A DNA stretch of 64,000 bases. Origin: Paramyrothecium sp. XJ0827. Lineage: Eukaryota; Ascomycota; Sordariomycetes; Hypocreales; Stachybotryaceae. Shown piece by piece: positions 35,321 through 45,906 of the stretch (position 1 is its first letter; every line of letters starts with the position of its first letter). Where the stretch lies: positions 2,294,001-2,358,000 of the forward strand of contig JAJFPB010000002.1 in assembly GCA_020881915.1 (NCBI GenBank), read 5' to 3'. The notes under the pieces were generated by a model, which saw only the letters and a program-made list of their open reading frames with translations, did no database searches and was not told where the DNA came from. A program made the translations under genes and the position numbers.

Positions 35321-37189
35321 ATGCATCGTGCAGCCTCCAAAGCGATCCGGTCCACCTACCTGAGCACCGTTCGCAACTTCGCTCGGACACCCCGTAGAGG
35401 CCTCTTCTTCGCCCACAGCATCCCGCGATCGCTACCTCCAAATGAGCCGCTAAAGTCCTCCATGTACTTCCGTCGCCTACCCGTCGCGCTGGTGTCCAGC
35501 CTCGTCGTGGGATACGGCGCCTGGTATTCGTACAACTCCTCTGACATCCCGTCCAGCCAAGTTGTCTCTCGCAGCTTTACCTCTACCCAAACCGATGCTC
35601 TTCCCACCCGCACCGTCCTCGTTGTAGGCGCCGACGAACTGAGGCAGGGCACAATCGTGGGCGAGGGTCCGATCTCAAAGTACACCAGCGACGACGGCCG
35701 AAAGATCGTCGAGATGTTGACGCCCGACCAAGCCACCCAGAAGCTCCGCAGGCTGGAGCAGTCTTTCTCCGTGAACCGAGGCCAAGGCGTCACACGCTAT
35801 GATCTAGTACAGCTTCCCAGCAACGACCCCATCGAGGATGACCACGCCGAGAAAATTGTGGAGGTTCCCACTCGAGGCGTATCTGCAGACGGGACGAAAA
35901 GCGACTGGATGTTCTGGGGCGTCTTTGACGGTCACTCGTAAGTATACCGCAGGCATGCTACCGAATTCTGTCAAGCTTGTACTAATCATTGCATACATCA
36001 GCGGTTGGACTACGTCTGCAACTCTCCGAGAAAGCCTCATCAATTATGTTGCCACGGAACTGAACGATACATACAAAGCCGCAACTAGTGCTGGTAATAT
36101 CCCTGCACCTGAAGCCATCGAACGTGCGATCAAGACAGGGTTCAACCGCCTGGACGATGACATAGTCCACAAGAGCGTCGAGAAGGTCTTCAAGGCTAGC
36201 TCCAAGACTGTTGCTGCGGAGCTTCTGCAGCCCGCCCTGTCGGGTTCCTGTGCTCTTCTCTCCTTCTATGACAGTAAGAGCAAACTTCTCCGAGTAGCCT
36301 GCACCGGAGACTCGCGTGCAATCCTCGGTCGTCGCTCAGGGTCCGGAAAGTGGACAGCTACTGCTTTGTCCGAGGATCAGACAGGTAGCAACCCCAACGA
36401 GGCAGACCGCATGCGCAAGGAGCATCCTGGTGAGGAGCACGTTGTGCGTAACGGTCGTGTTCTTGGAGGTCTTGAACCTACGCGCGCCTTCGGTGATGCC
36501 GTCTATAAGTGGAGTCGCGATGTTGCTTTCAAGCTACGTGAGAACTTCTTCGGCAGGAGTCCATCTCCTTTGCTCAAGTCCCCACCATATGTGACTGCCG
36601 AGCCGGTTATTACCACTACCAAGATTGAGCCGGAAAATGGCGACTTCTTGGTGCTCGCAACGGATGGCTTGTGGGAGATGCTGACGAATGAGGAGGTTGT
36701 TGGCCTCGTGGGCCAGTGGATCGAGAGCCAATCTGCAGGTTCATCCAACTCGCAGTTCGAGGCGGCATGGTCCAAGATCTTTGGATCTGCCAATCGACCA
36801 CTCCCGGTTGAGCAAAGCAAGACAAACGGTCCGGAGGGCCAGAAGACCCCAATCCGTGTGCAGCAGTGGGGCATTGATCCCGAGGCCAAGGACCGATTTG
36901 TTGTCAAGGACAAGAACGTCGCCACTCATCTGGTGCGCAACGCTTTGGGCGGCTCGAACGACGAGCAGGTTTGTGGGCTGCTCACTCTGCCTGCTCCATT
37001 TGCGAGACGGTATCGGTAAGTGAACTCTAGGCGCCAAACGTTTGGGGCTTGCACACAGCTAACAAATGCTCTTCTCATAGTGATGACTTGACAGTCCAGG
37101 TCATTTTCTTCGGCCAGGGTGAAAAGACAGGCGAGGTCGTGGTCAACGAGGAGGCCACTGCCGACGACACACCCAAGCCAAAGCTTTGA
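35321..37189 (+). CDS. PTC5: Mitochondrial PP2C protein phosphatase, Ptc5-like
   Basis: Three exons: 35321-35937, 36002-37015 and 37081-37189; introns 64 and 65 nt; 579 residues. The N-terminus is Arg/Ser-rich and lacks acidic residues (a presequence), followed by a membrane helix at about 54-71 (PVALVSSLVVGYGAWYSY). PP2C metal-binding and core motifs: FWGVFDGHS/GW across the first junction, LRVACTGDSRAILG, LEPTRAFGD, FLVLATDGLWEMLTNEEV and, across the last junction, DDLTVQVIFFG. This layout matches yeast Ptc5 and animal PDP, which dephosphorylate and activate pyruvate dehydrogenase E1-alpha in mitochondria. The intron inside the DGHxG motif means unspliced transcript cannot encode an active enzyme. 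A second mitochondrial-type PP2C lies at the window end. Confidence 0.92.
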
Positions 37190-37577
37190 ACGTATCGCAA
37201 GGATGTTGCAAAGAACGAAGAGATCGTTCGTCACTTGACTCTGCACGGCGTTGCTGGGGTTCGTCGATTGGAAGCATAAACGTGTTTTTTTGAAATGTAG
37301 AAAGTGATTGGCGGTCCTAGAGGATACCCCGTGGGCTTTCGGCAGAATAATACCAGGCTTTGCTATGCTCAAAGCTTTTTACAGCCAAACGGATGACAGG
37401 CGCTCCGGGCCGTTCCATTTGGCTTTGTGGATATGTCCTTAAACATGGCCCACTAAGTGGATGCAAAGTAACCAGACAACATAAAGAAGCAACCGGTCAT
37501 TTCGTGCCACTGACCCTCTCAGAGTTCTGGCTATGTGTAGATGAATAAGTGGGCAGGTGATCACATGACAAGACAAA
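37190..37577. other. Intergenic region PP2C / tRNA
   Basis: 388 bp containing the 3' UTR of the PP2C gene. No further feature seen. Confidence 0.5.
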
Positions 37578-37737
37578 GTCTTCGTGGCTCAGTTGGTTAG
37601 AGCGTTGGTCTCGTTAGTGATCCCCACACACATCTTATCCCCATATCAGTAAACTGACCGTTTCCAAAGATATTCATATGATTCAGTCTTCAGGCTGGGC
37701 CATCCAAAGGTCGTGAGTTCGAGTCTCACCGAGGACA
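37578..37737 (+). tRNA. tRNA-Thr(CGT) with an 86-nt intron
   Basis: The 7-bp acceptor stem GTCTTCG/CGAGGAC (one T-G wobble) encloses a 4-bp D stem GCTC/GAGC, the anticodon arm and a 5-bp T stem GTGAG/CTCAC with loop TTCGAGT; discriminator base A at 37737. The anticodon loop begins C-T-CGT, so CGT (37612-37614) reads threonine ACG. The arm is broken by an insert after position 37: exon 1 ends at 37615, exon 2 starts at 37702, leaving an 86-nt intron, long for a fungal tRNA. The 3' side TCCAA pairs with TTGGT except for a T31-T39 mismatch, and position 37 is T rather than a purine. A and B boxes are intact. Confidence 0.85.
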
Positions 37738-38302
37738 CTTCATTTTTGCAAATCTCGTCGATTACTATCGTACATTGTCTTTCGCTTCGAACCTCCGAAG
37801 ACGAGGGGGTTGGAGGTGGGGGTGATCACAATTTCTGTTTGCACCGCTTTGCAAAAAGAAACTATTGTTCATTTATTTTTGATCTATAGAACCAAAAGCT
37901 TTTATACAATAAACGAAGAATTGAGCACCATGTACCACTCTAAAATCAGAAGCATCTATTAGTGATACTACGTCGAATTACGTTGTTATGAACTCATGGT
38001 GAGTGTATAGGGTATGTGTTACAACTACGGTGTATCGTGCGTTGAGCGATGAACTGCACTAGCGTGGTACCTAAGCTCTTCTGGCTGTCCCCACGATCAA
38101 GTCTCTGCACGTGATGCAAGATATGCCACCTTTCATGACTGACGTAAATGCAGAAGGTGGCTCCACGAGATATAGCATCGGCAACAAGTATAGATTCTTG
38201 AATTGCGCCCTCCCGGACAAGACGTGCCACCGTACTGATCGCAACAGTATTTTCGGTGAGCGATGCAATTGATGGGCCGCCACAGCGCCGTGCCCGCCTA
38301 GC
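37738..38302. other. Intergenic region tRNA / DSC2
   Basis: 565 bp, AT-rich near 37840-37990. Presumed promoter of DSC2. No gene supported. Confidence 0.5.
37743..37747 (+). terminator. RNA polymerase III terminator of the tRNA
   Basis: A run of five T starts 6 nt after the discriminator base of the tRNA, the usual Pol III stop signal. Confidence 0.75.
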
Positions 38303-39192
38303 ATGTCCTCGTTCGCCAACACGCCCGTCACGCGGCTGCTCGTGCTTGGTGTCGTGTCTACGTCGATCGCTGCCAGCCTGCTCGACGCCAAACACTACTC
38401 CTTCATCATCGTCGACACGCATCTCTGGCGCCACAGGCAGTTCTGGAGGCTGCTCACCTACCAGATATGCTACACCAACTCCACGGAGGTGCTGTTCGCA
38501 GCAATGTCCTTTTATAACCTCAGGATTGTCGAGCGCATGTGGGGATCCAGGAAATACGCTGTAAGTTTCTCGGCGCTGGGCTCTCGCCTGGGACCCCCCC
38601 CAGGGTCAACTTGCTGATCGAGTTCTAGTCGTATCTGCTGGTGTCATCAGTTTTCACTGCGCTAATCCCACCGTTGTTGTTGACCGTCCTGCGTCCTCTG
38701 TCTCCCAGCCTGTTCAACTACATGCCCGCAGGCCCGACGCCGATATTGTTCGCCGCACTTGCGCAATTCCACGCCATGGTCCCGCACATGTATAAGTACC
38801 GTGTAGCCACGTCTGCCACGTCTTCGACGAACGAACCGTTCTCCGGCCTTACTTTCTCGGACAAGTCATACAAGTACGCGCTTGCGATTCACCTGGCCCT
38901 GCTCCAGTGGCCTGGCTCCGTCATCGGCGCGCTCGTTGGCTGGGTGGTGGGCTATGCGTGGAGGGAAGGTCTGATGCCGGCATCTGTGATTTCATGGAGG
39001 CTACCAGGGTGGATGGTCGGCCTCAGCCACCAAAGGCGGAGCGCCGAGTTCGAGGGACTGCGGCGACGGCTAGAGGGCGAGAATGCAACGGCAGGGGTCT
39101 CTACTGGCGTCCAAGGGCAAACCGACAACCAAGCGGAACGGAGGCGGACGATGGGACAACAAATAGTTGACCAGTTCCGGGAGGCCCTCTAA
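38303..39192 (+). CDS. dsc2: Dsc2/UBAC2-type rhomboid-like subunit of the DSC E3 ligase
   Basis: Two exons, 38303-38560 and 38629-39192, with a 68-nt intron (GTAAGT...TTCTAG), give 273 residues. Exon 1 encodes TPVTRLLVLGVVSTSIAASL, HRQFWRLLTYQICYTNS and FYNLRIVERMWGSRKYAS, the conserved start of Dsc2/UBAC2 derlin-rhomboid proteins. About five hydrophobic helices follow (for example SYLLVSSVFTALIPPLLLTV and PTPILFAALAQFHAM). The soluble C-terminus ends TMGQQIVDQFREAL. The catalytic Ser/His of true rhomboid proteases are not evident, as expected for this subunit. The DSC complex in Golgi membranes ubiquitinates SREBP and misassembled membrane proteins. I see no UBA domain at the C-terminus, unlike S. 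pombe Dsc2. Confidence 0.9.
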
Positions 39193-39863
39193 TGAACATG
39201 ATGTTGAAGAAAAAGACGTCGATGATGATAATGGATTGTCAACTTGCTCGGTATTACCGCACCAAGACAAGACATGCTAGAAATACTGCCATGAGATAAA
39301 TCGCCGGTGCTGTGATTGTAAAACGGGCGGCATTGTACAGGGGTTGGCAGGACGCGAAATGAAGTTCTCCAGGATAGCTTTCCGTCGGCGGACGCTAGTA
39401 GAAGCGGACATGTGCACTGGGCTTGGACTTGAGCAAATGGGAACATTGGCATGCCTAGTAACTGCAGAGAAGGATTTGCATAGTTCACCGAAACATTATG
39501 ACGGTGCTCCTGTGCTGTAAAGTCGATCATAACAGAGAAACCGGCTCAGCGCAATTGCTTGCCGAATGCGCCGCTGTCATGTGGTTGCTGGTGAGATTGT
39601 CTTACAAGCATGGCCACATCCGGCCCCCGTTGCCATGAAGAAACCAGCCAACGCCCAAACCCGGCGAAGCTCGGAAGTTGCCTGCTCGCAGTGAGAGAAG
39701 GGAAAGGAAGGAAAGGAAGAAAAAAGAAAAAGAAGCCGAGCCAATAAGATCAGTAAGCAGCAACCCATGATGCTGCGTGCAGGCGGAGCAGATGCCGGAG
39801 GGTGTCCAAATGTCAGATGGGATCTTCCATCCATGTGCGCCCTTGGCTGCATGCCAATGGGAA

Positions 39864-39906
39864 AGAGCATGAGCATGAGCATGTGCATGCCATGCCATGC
39901 CATGCC
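39864..39906 (+). repeat. GAGCAT / CATGC short tandem repeats
   Basis: Three GAGCAT units followed by four CATGC units in tandem, just upstream of the presumed Uds1 promoter. Confidence 0.8.
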
Positions 39907-40531
39907 ACAACAAAAAAACACAGCCCCTGTCTAAATGGAGGATGTCCAAGGAGGCGTAGCGCAGTGGCTCATTGGTTCGGGCTAACGCTGAACCTTGTAC
40001 CGCTCGTGGCTTTGGGGATCCTGCTGAGGGCCCCCTTAGCCTGTTCGGGCTGGCCTAGGCCCTCTAGAGGTCACTCCTCCCCACTGTCTGTGGTGCTTCC
40101 CCCCCATATTTGACGGAGGGTCGCTGCGAGTCCGAATTCCCAGCCGCATCTCGAAAAGAATCAGGGGATCCACAGCAACTTCATTCAAGGGATCAGCGCC
40201 AGACCTCCTTTTCCCAATTGCCGGTTCTGCGTCGCCAACCTCCCGCTTTCGCAGAAATCTCACGTGCAGCTCTCCAGATCTCCGGATTCGACATTTTTTT
40301 GGTGTCCTTTCGGCGGCTCGCGCTCCCCGTTGCCGCACCCGGTTTCGACCTCGCCGTGCTTTGTGTCAGATTGATTCCTGCGATTCAGGCATCGTGCGAC
40401 CCGCTACCACAACCGCTACCAGCCCGCTGTCTGATATAGAAGAGATTCCTCAACCGCGATCCGAGCGAAGCTTGTGGCAACAACGTCAACATCCTAGCAG
40501 AACGCATCTTACCCGTCCGAATTCCTGGATA

Positions 40532-40540
40532 ATGCTTTGA
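40532..40540 (+). promoter_or_regulatory. Minimal upstream ORF (Met-Leu-stop)
   Basis: ATG CTT TGA ends 20 nt before the chosen start codon of the Uds1 gene at 40561 and is out of frame with it. If the leader is transcribed through here, as the 5' position suggests, scanning ribosomes would meet this two-codon uORF first. Confidence 0.45.
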
Positions 40541-40560
40541 CGACTCCCGACGTGGTGACG

Positions 40561-43476
40561 ATGACAGGGGCTTTCGCAAACATGGACGGCTACGGTATGG
40601 GGAGGATGAACCCTCCCGGTTCTTTGGACTCGAAGGCGCTGCCGCCGCCGCCGCCATCCGCGCCCGCGGCACAAGGCAAAGCCCTGCTTGAGGCATATCG
40701 GATGGACATCATGAACGGTTTCGAGGGCGAGGCCCCACGATTCAATCCAGTATGTCTGGCAGTTCGCCGTCGTCCACCGCGATGGGACAAGAGCGTAGCT
40801 CATGCTAATGTACTCATAGTTGAACCCCGAACGACCCCAGAGCTCAGCTTTAGTCGATCTCAAGGACCCAATCCAGGTCCACCTGCTCACCGAGACGGCC
40901 CTTACCGACAGCAAGCAGTATGAGATCTTATCACAAGAGGAGGTTGATGGCCTGAAGAAGCAATGCCAGCAACTGAATCAACGCATCGAGGCTACGCGAT
41001 CCAATTTGTCAATCCAATCAAAGTATCGCGACGCTGCGATTTCAATGGCCAAGCTCTACTCGCCAGGAAAGGGCGACGGTAGGAGAAAAAGCTTGCTGTC
41101 GAACCGTCTCAGCGGCGACCAGAAGATCAAGGAAGCCGAGATCGAAAGGCAAACTAGCGAACGCAAATGCGAGGAACTGGCGGCAGAGCTCTTCAACCTG
41201 GAGAAGAGGCTCATGGAGCCCCATCGACGACTACTGGAACACACAGCCGGTATCCTTCAGTTGACACACAATGAAGCGAAGAAGAAGCCGCCGCCGTTAC
41301 AAGCCCAATTCAATGGTGGTATGCCTGGCAGCCCCGAAAGCCTATACACGTACTCTCAGGGCCGGGGCAGTATTGACTTCTCCCCAGAGGACATGGGAAT
41401 TTACTTCTTCGACGAGTTCCGGCCGCCCAAGACGCCTGCTATCGAAATTCCTCCCCGTTCACCAGTGCGAGAACAACATAGCCAACTTCGCGGGGACATG
41501 GATCGAATGCGCGACGAAAATGACCAACTCAGACAACAAGCCGATGACCTGGCACGCTCACTCTCCGACATGGAGCAAAGCTTGGAGCGTCTCAATGGTA
41601 CTTTGAGAGAGACCATCGTCTCCTTCAATCCGAACGAGAACGGGGGCTATGAAGAGCCGCCACGGGCTTATGGGGGGCCAGATGCGTACCCAGGCGACAC
41701 GCTCCGGCGCCAACTTGACTACCTGCAAAGCGGCCTTTCAGCAATTCAGGCCGAGCAGACCACTATGGTTGGCAACAGCAGCTCTGAAGCCGTCTTGGTC
41801 AGCTTGTGGGGCATCATGCAGTCCGAGTTGACTGATATCAAGCAGCGGAAACAAGATCGCCGCAGGGCCCGCATGGAGAAGGGGCTCGAGGATGACGACG
41901 ACATGTCGGACTCTGATGATATGGACACCTCCGAAAAGTACTCCCTTGACGGGTTTGCCTCGAGGGTGCAGTGGCTGTGGAGGCAGACCCTGACCCTCAA
42001 AGACCAAAAGGGGGTGCTCAAGCGACAGATCAAGCAGCAGAGGGAGCTGAACAACAAGTCCGATGCTGAGAAGGATAATGAGATCCGACAGAAACAAGTT
42101 GAGCTCGAGCAGAGCCGTGCGCTCCTCGATCGCGCGGAAAAGGACGCAATGGATGCGCAGAAGATGCTCTCTCAGACGTTGGAGGATTTGGAGAAGGTTC
42201 GGGCTGAGGCCGGAGACGCATACTCTGCTCAAGCGGTCGTGAAGGAACGCGGTGCCAAAGTGGAGGTTTTGGAAGCCAAGCTCAGGGAGATGCAGGGCAA
42301 CCTCGCCGCCGCAGAGGCAGACAGCAGAACTACGACGGAGAAGCTGGCCCAGTTTGACCAGGCGCTCTCTAACCTCGGCTCTCAATTAGACGAGGCAACA
42401 CGACAAAAGAGCGCAGCGGAAGCGGACGTGATGAATGTTCGCAAACAACTGGACGAAGCTGCCCGACAAAGGAGCGTCGCGGAATCGGAAGTGATGAACG
42501 TTCGTCAACAACTAGACGAAGCTGCCCGACAAAGAAGTGTCGCGGAATCGGAAGTGATCAACGTTCGCAAACAACTAGACGAAGCGACACGTCAACAGAG
42601 TGCTGTGGGAGCGGATGTGACGAACATTCGCAAGCAACTAGAGGAAGCAAGCACAGCTAGACAGGCAGTTGAGTCGAGAGCTGCTGGCCTGCAGGCACGC
42701 TTGGACGAGCTCCAGGCAGAGTTCTCCATCAAGGAGGCGTCTCTCAAGCAGAAAGAAGAGGAGTTGGATCTGATGAACATGACCATGGTTGATATCAAGA
42801 CGGAGCTGACATTTGCTCGAGCGGAACTGGACGGCGCCTACGGGTCGCGGGCAGAGCGGGCAAAGGACGCAGCAGCAGCCAAGAGCAGCGGCGAGGTCAC
42901 CAACCTCCAGAACCAGGTCAGCAAGCTCAAGCAGGAGCTGGCGGACACAATCAAGGAGCTCGAGGACATCACCAAGGAGACGATAGGTGCAGAGCGCGAG
43001 AAGCTCGAGCTGGAGAGCAAGCTTGACGACGCCTTGTCGCTCAAGCAGTCACTGGAAAGCCGTCTAAGCGAAGCCTTGGAGAACAGGAACAATTTCGAAG
43101 GCGAACTGGCTATTCTGCGCGAGAGGGCAGAGGGCGAGGCGCAGCGGTCTCGAGAGAAGATTGCCCGGCTCGAGGAAGAGTTGGACACGGAGAGGCTGAA
43201 GGCGGTGCCTGGCCAGGGCGGCGCGTCCAGACCCGGCGCTGGTGCGTCGATGCTGAGTGAACAGTTCAGGGCGACGATGAGAGAGGAACGCAAGAAGTTC
43301 CAAGAGGATATCAAGGTAAGCCTTTGCCGAGTGACCGACGTTTCTACTGTTCAAGATTTGCTAATTCTCGTGTGCAGGAGGAGAGAGCCAGGGTTCGAAA
43401 ACTGGAAGAGGAGCTGAACAAGCTGAAGCGCGCCCAGGGACCAGGGAAGAGCCCGCTGAGCCCACGAAAGCCATGA
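40561..43476 (+). CDS. Uds1-domain (up-regulated during septation) coiled-coil protein
   Basis: Three exons: 40561-40749, 40820-43315 and 43378-43476; introns 70 and 62 nt; 927 residues. The first ATG in the frame is at 40561 (MTGAFANMDGYG). After a Pro run, the Uds1 domain spans about 40-190: LLEAYRMDIMNGFEGEAPRF, LNPERPQSSALVDLKDPIQV, LSQEEVDGLKKQCQ, KYRDAAISMAKLYSP. A linker (220-400) and long coiled coil (about 420-900) follow, containing four 21-residue repeats (QLDEAARQRSVAESEVMNVR) and ending in a basic SPLSPRKP tail. In fission yeast Uds1 localises to the septum region; a role in septation or hyphal polarity here is inference. It was likely derived as a long rod-shaped structural protein. 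Confidence 0.88.
42383..42634 (+). repeat. Four 63-bp tandem coding repeats
   Basis: A 63-bp unit encoding QLDEA(A/T)RQxSxxxxxVxN(V/I)RK occurs four times head to tail in the Uds1 gene. The unit is 21 residues, exactly three heptads, so copy number changes keep the coiled-coil register. Copies 2 and 3 are nearly identical, pointing to recent duplication. Confidence 0.9.
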
Positions 43477-45906
43477 GCGGAGGCATGTGGGACGATTCTA
43501 TTTTGCGAGCAATGATGGCACTCGTGCCTTGTATAGCGATGGGCGCCTGCAAACGGCTTTGTGTGTGCATGATGGGAAACGGCCTTTCATTCTTAATGGG
43601 ACATGCTGTGTGGGAATGCTTGTCGTGAGCGGACTCGACACTTTCGGTACGTCGCGGAAAGGGGATGCAAAAAAGATCTCGCAGTGTCATGTCATATCGG
43701 TTTTATGAAGGGTGGCCAGCGGGCGCGAGCTGGCCTATGTAAATGATATGGAGGAGACGGCAAGATATTCTTACGGGCGTTATTTGGGGTCACAATCACA
43801 TCTAGACAGGCCTGGGTGGTTTTCGTCAACCTGAGATAAAAGGGACCCAACAATTCATCTTTTCCAGTGTCTCGTTGTCCATTCTGCGTATTGATTGACT
43901 CGTCTCGTCAACGGCTATCGGGAGTTCTTTTGGCCCCCGCCGCAACCCACCGTGACTCAACAGCTTAAAAGGAAACATGCATAGGTCCACCTTGAACGGA
44001 TGGCAGGATATATTGATGCATGAGTGGGGGGGGAGGGAATCGCGGCTGTCTGCCGCAGCCAAGCGCGGGAAGCCCATGATGCTTTGCTGCTGGCCGAGAG
44101 GCGCCCGCAAACAGAAGCCATGCGGACCGTGTTGCGGATACTGTACCATTGTGGGATCCGCTCGGCGACCAGAGAGAGAGGGAAAAAAAATACACCCCAT
44201 GTTTGATTCCGTTCTTTGTTGGCAAACGTCCAGAAGCTCTCGTTTCGATCGGCGGCCACGGCCTTGTTTTTGGATGTTTTTTATTTTATTTTAAATTTTA
44301 GTTTTATTTTTGAGGAGAATGGCTGAGATGCCCAAACGGGAAGATGCGTGGCTCCTGAGTGGCTGCAGGACTACGGGGCCCTCCCCCACCTCCCGCCCAT
44401 CTCCATATCTCCCATCTCCATTTCCATCTTCTTCTCACCTTGAGGCTACTTTCGCTCACCGCGGAGTCGCGAGTCGCAAGAGATTGGGCTCCGCTATCCT
44501 TTGCAGGTTTTCCCTCTGATCCAGAGACCTAGGAGGTACATGGTTCAAGGCACACAGGATCGCAAAATCGCCCCTCCAAAAAAAGCCCGTGTTTCACAAC
44601 ATTGGCTTTCTTCGTCAGAAACCTGTGTATATATACTGGTCATGTGTCTCTGTCAGAAATATGATTGATCGTGGAATTTCACTGGTACAGCCTGTTTTTA
44701 ATTATCTGCAGCCTTCCTGACACGACACTGGTTCCAGATCGCATTTTTGACGCCAAGCCGCCGCCACCTTGTATGTGACATGGAGTGCTGCATAGTCCTG
44801 GAAAACATTGATTCACTTGCACCATGAAATATGACACGTCTGTTGTGCTGACAGCAGAGTGATGGGTTCCTAGTGGCACACCTGGCTCACCAAGGCGCTC
44901 TTCATGTCTTGCCAGACGGGGTCCCCTTCCTTTGGGTAGCATCGCACACAACTTTTCTTTCACTTACAGTCACCATCACCATCACCATCACCATCACTCA
45001 CCTCGTAGTACTTTGGTCGCCCCTTCGAAATCACGGGCACTTTAGATGTGTCATGATCTTGAGCTGGAACCTTTCTCTTCTCAAATGTATCGGGCATTAT
45101 GTACAGTGTCGGTCATGCGACCTTGTCTATCTCTTAAGGCTCCAAAGCCACACTCGTCTTCTCTATCTGCAAGACACGAGAACAAAAAGTCAAAGGAAAA
45201 ACCAAAACCAAACTTGAGCGTAGCTGTGCACCTTCTGCAGGCCGTAGCTGCAGGGGACTCTAAAAAAATGACTCGACCAATCTCACAATGCAATGTTACT
45301 CCCGCGCCATGTATCAGGGGGAAAAAACAAAAAAAGTAGCCTGTCCAGCCCTGTTCCAACCCGAACGCCGCTGCACCCACACCTCCCGCTGTACCACCCC
45401 CCCCCATTCTCAGCCGATGAAACGGGGCGAAGGGAGGAGGGGGAAAACAAATGAAAGGGAAGCAAAATGCAATTCTTGACTTATTAAATAAAAACCTATG
45501 CCAGAATAGAAAAAAAGGGAAACAGATGACGTATTCTGCGAGTCGAGAAATACCAAGTAGTTTCCGGTATCAAGATCAGTCGAGCTCCGGCAGCTGCAGG
45601 GCGCGCAGGTGAAGGTTTGTGCGTGGCCAGAGATAGCTTGGAGCATTCTGTGCGGAAAAAGCCCAGCAAACCTTATCATGGCCAGTATCAGCTGGGAGCG
45701 TAATAAATAACTGACTTGACCTGACGTGGCGGATATGCGTGTAATAGTTTGTTCATATGTTCAATATCTGCAGCAGCAGGCCGGCAAAGAACATCCGAGT
45801 TCTGCGACAAAGCAAGCCTTGAACAATATCGAGGTGCTTCCCGATTGATTCGGGCTCCCTCTCCCTTCCAGGACATGGTCAGGCCCTCCCGAAGGGATGG
45901 GCTGTC
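43477..45906. other. Convergent intergenic region Uds1 / Sok1
   Basis: 2430 bp between two facing stop codons, more than two 3' UTRs need. It includes a very A/T-rich stretch at 44275-44315, a pyrimidine-rich stretch at 44390-44440 and a CACCAT microsatellite. ORFs of up to 124 codons show no domain. I see no gene. Confidence 0.5.
44971..44997 (+). repeat. (CACCAT)n microsatellite
   Basis: Four and a half copies of a CACCAT unit in noncoding sequence. Confidence 0.85.

Larger units (their letters stand above)
39193..40560. other. Intergenic region and long leader upstream of Uds1 gene
   Basis: 1368 bp. It contains a purine-rich stretch (39695-39735), GCATG/CATGC repeats and, in the last part, probably a long 5' UTR with a minimal upstream ORF. 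No further gene is supported. Confidence 0.5.

Noticed and set aside
37994..38434. 146-codon minus-strand ORF overlapping the DSC2 start
   Set aside because: Overlaps the first exon of DSC2 antisense and has no domain.
39950..40020. tRNA-like string (GGCGTAGCGCAGTGGCTC...) before the Uds1 gene
   Set aside because: It has A-box-like sequence but I could not fold an acceptor stem or find a T arm with TTCRANYY at the right distance.
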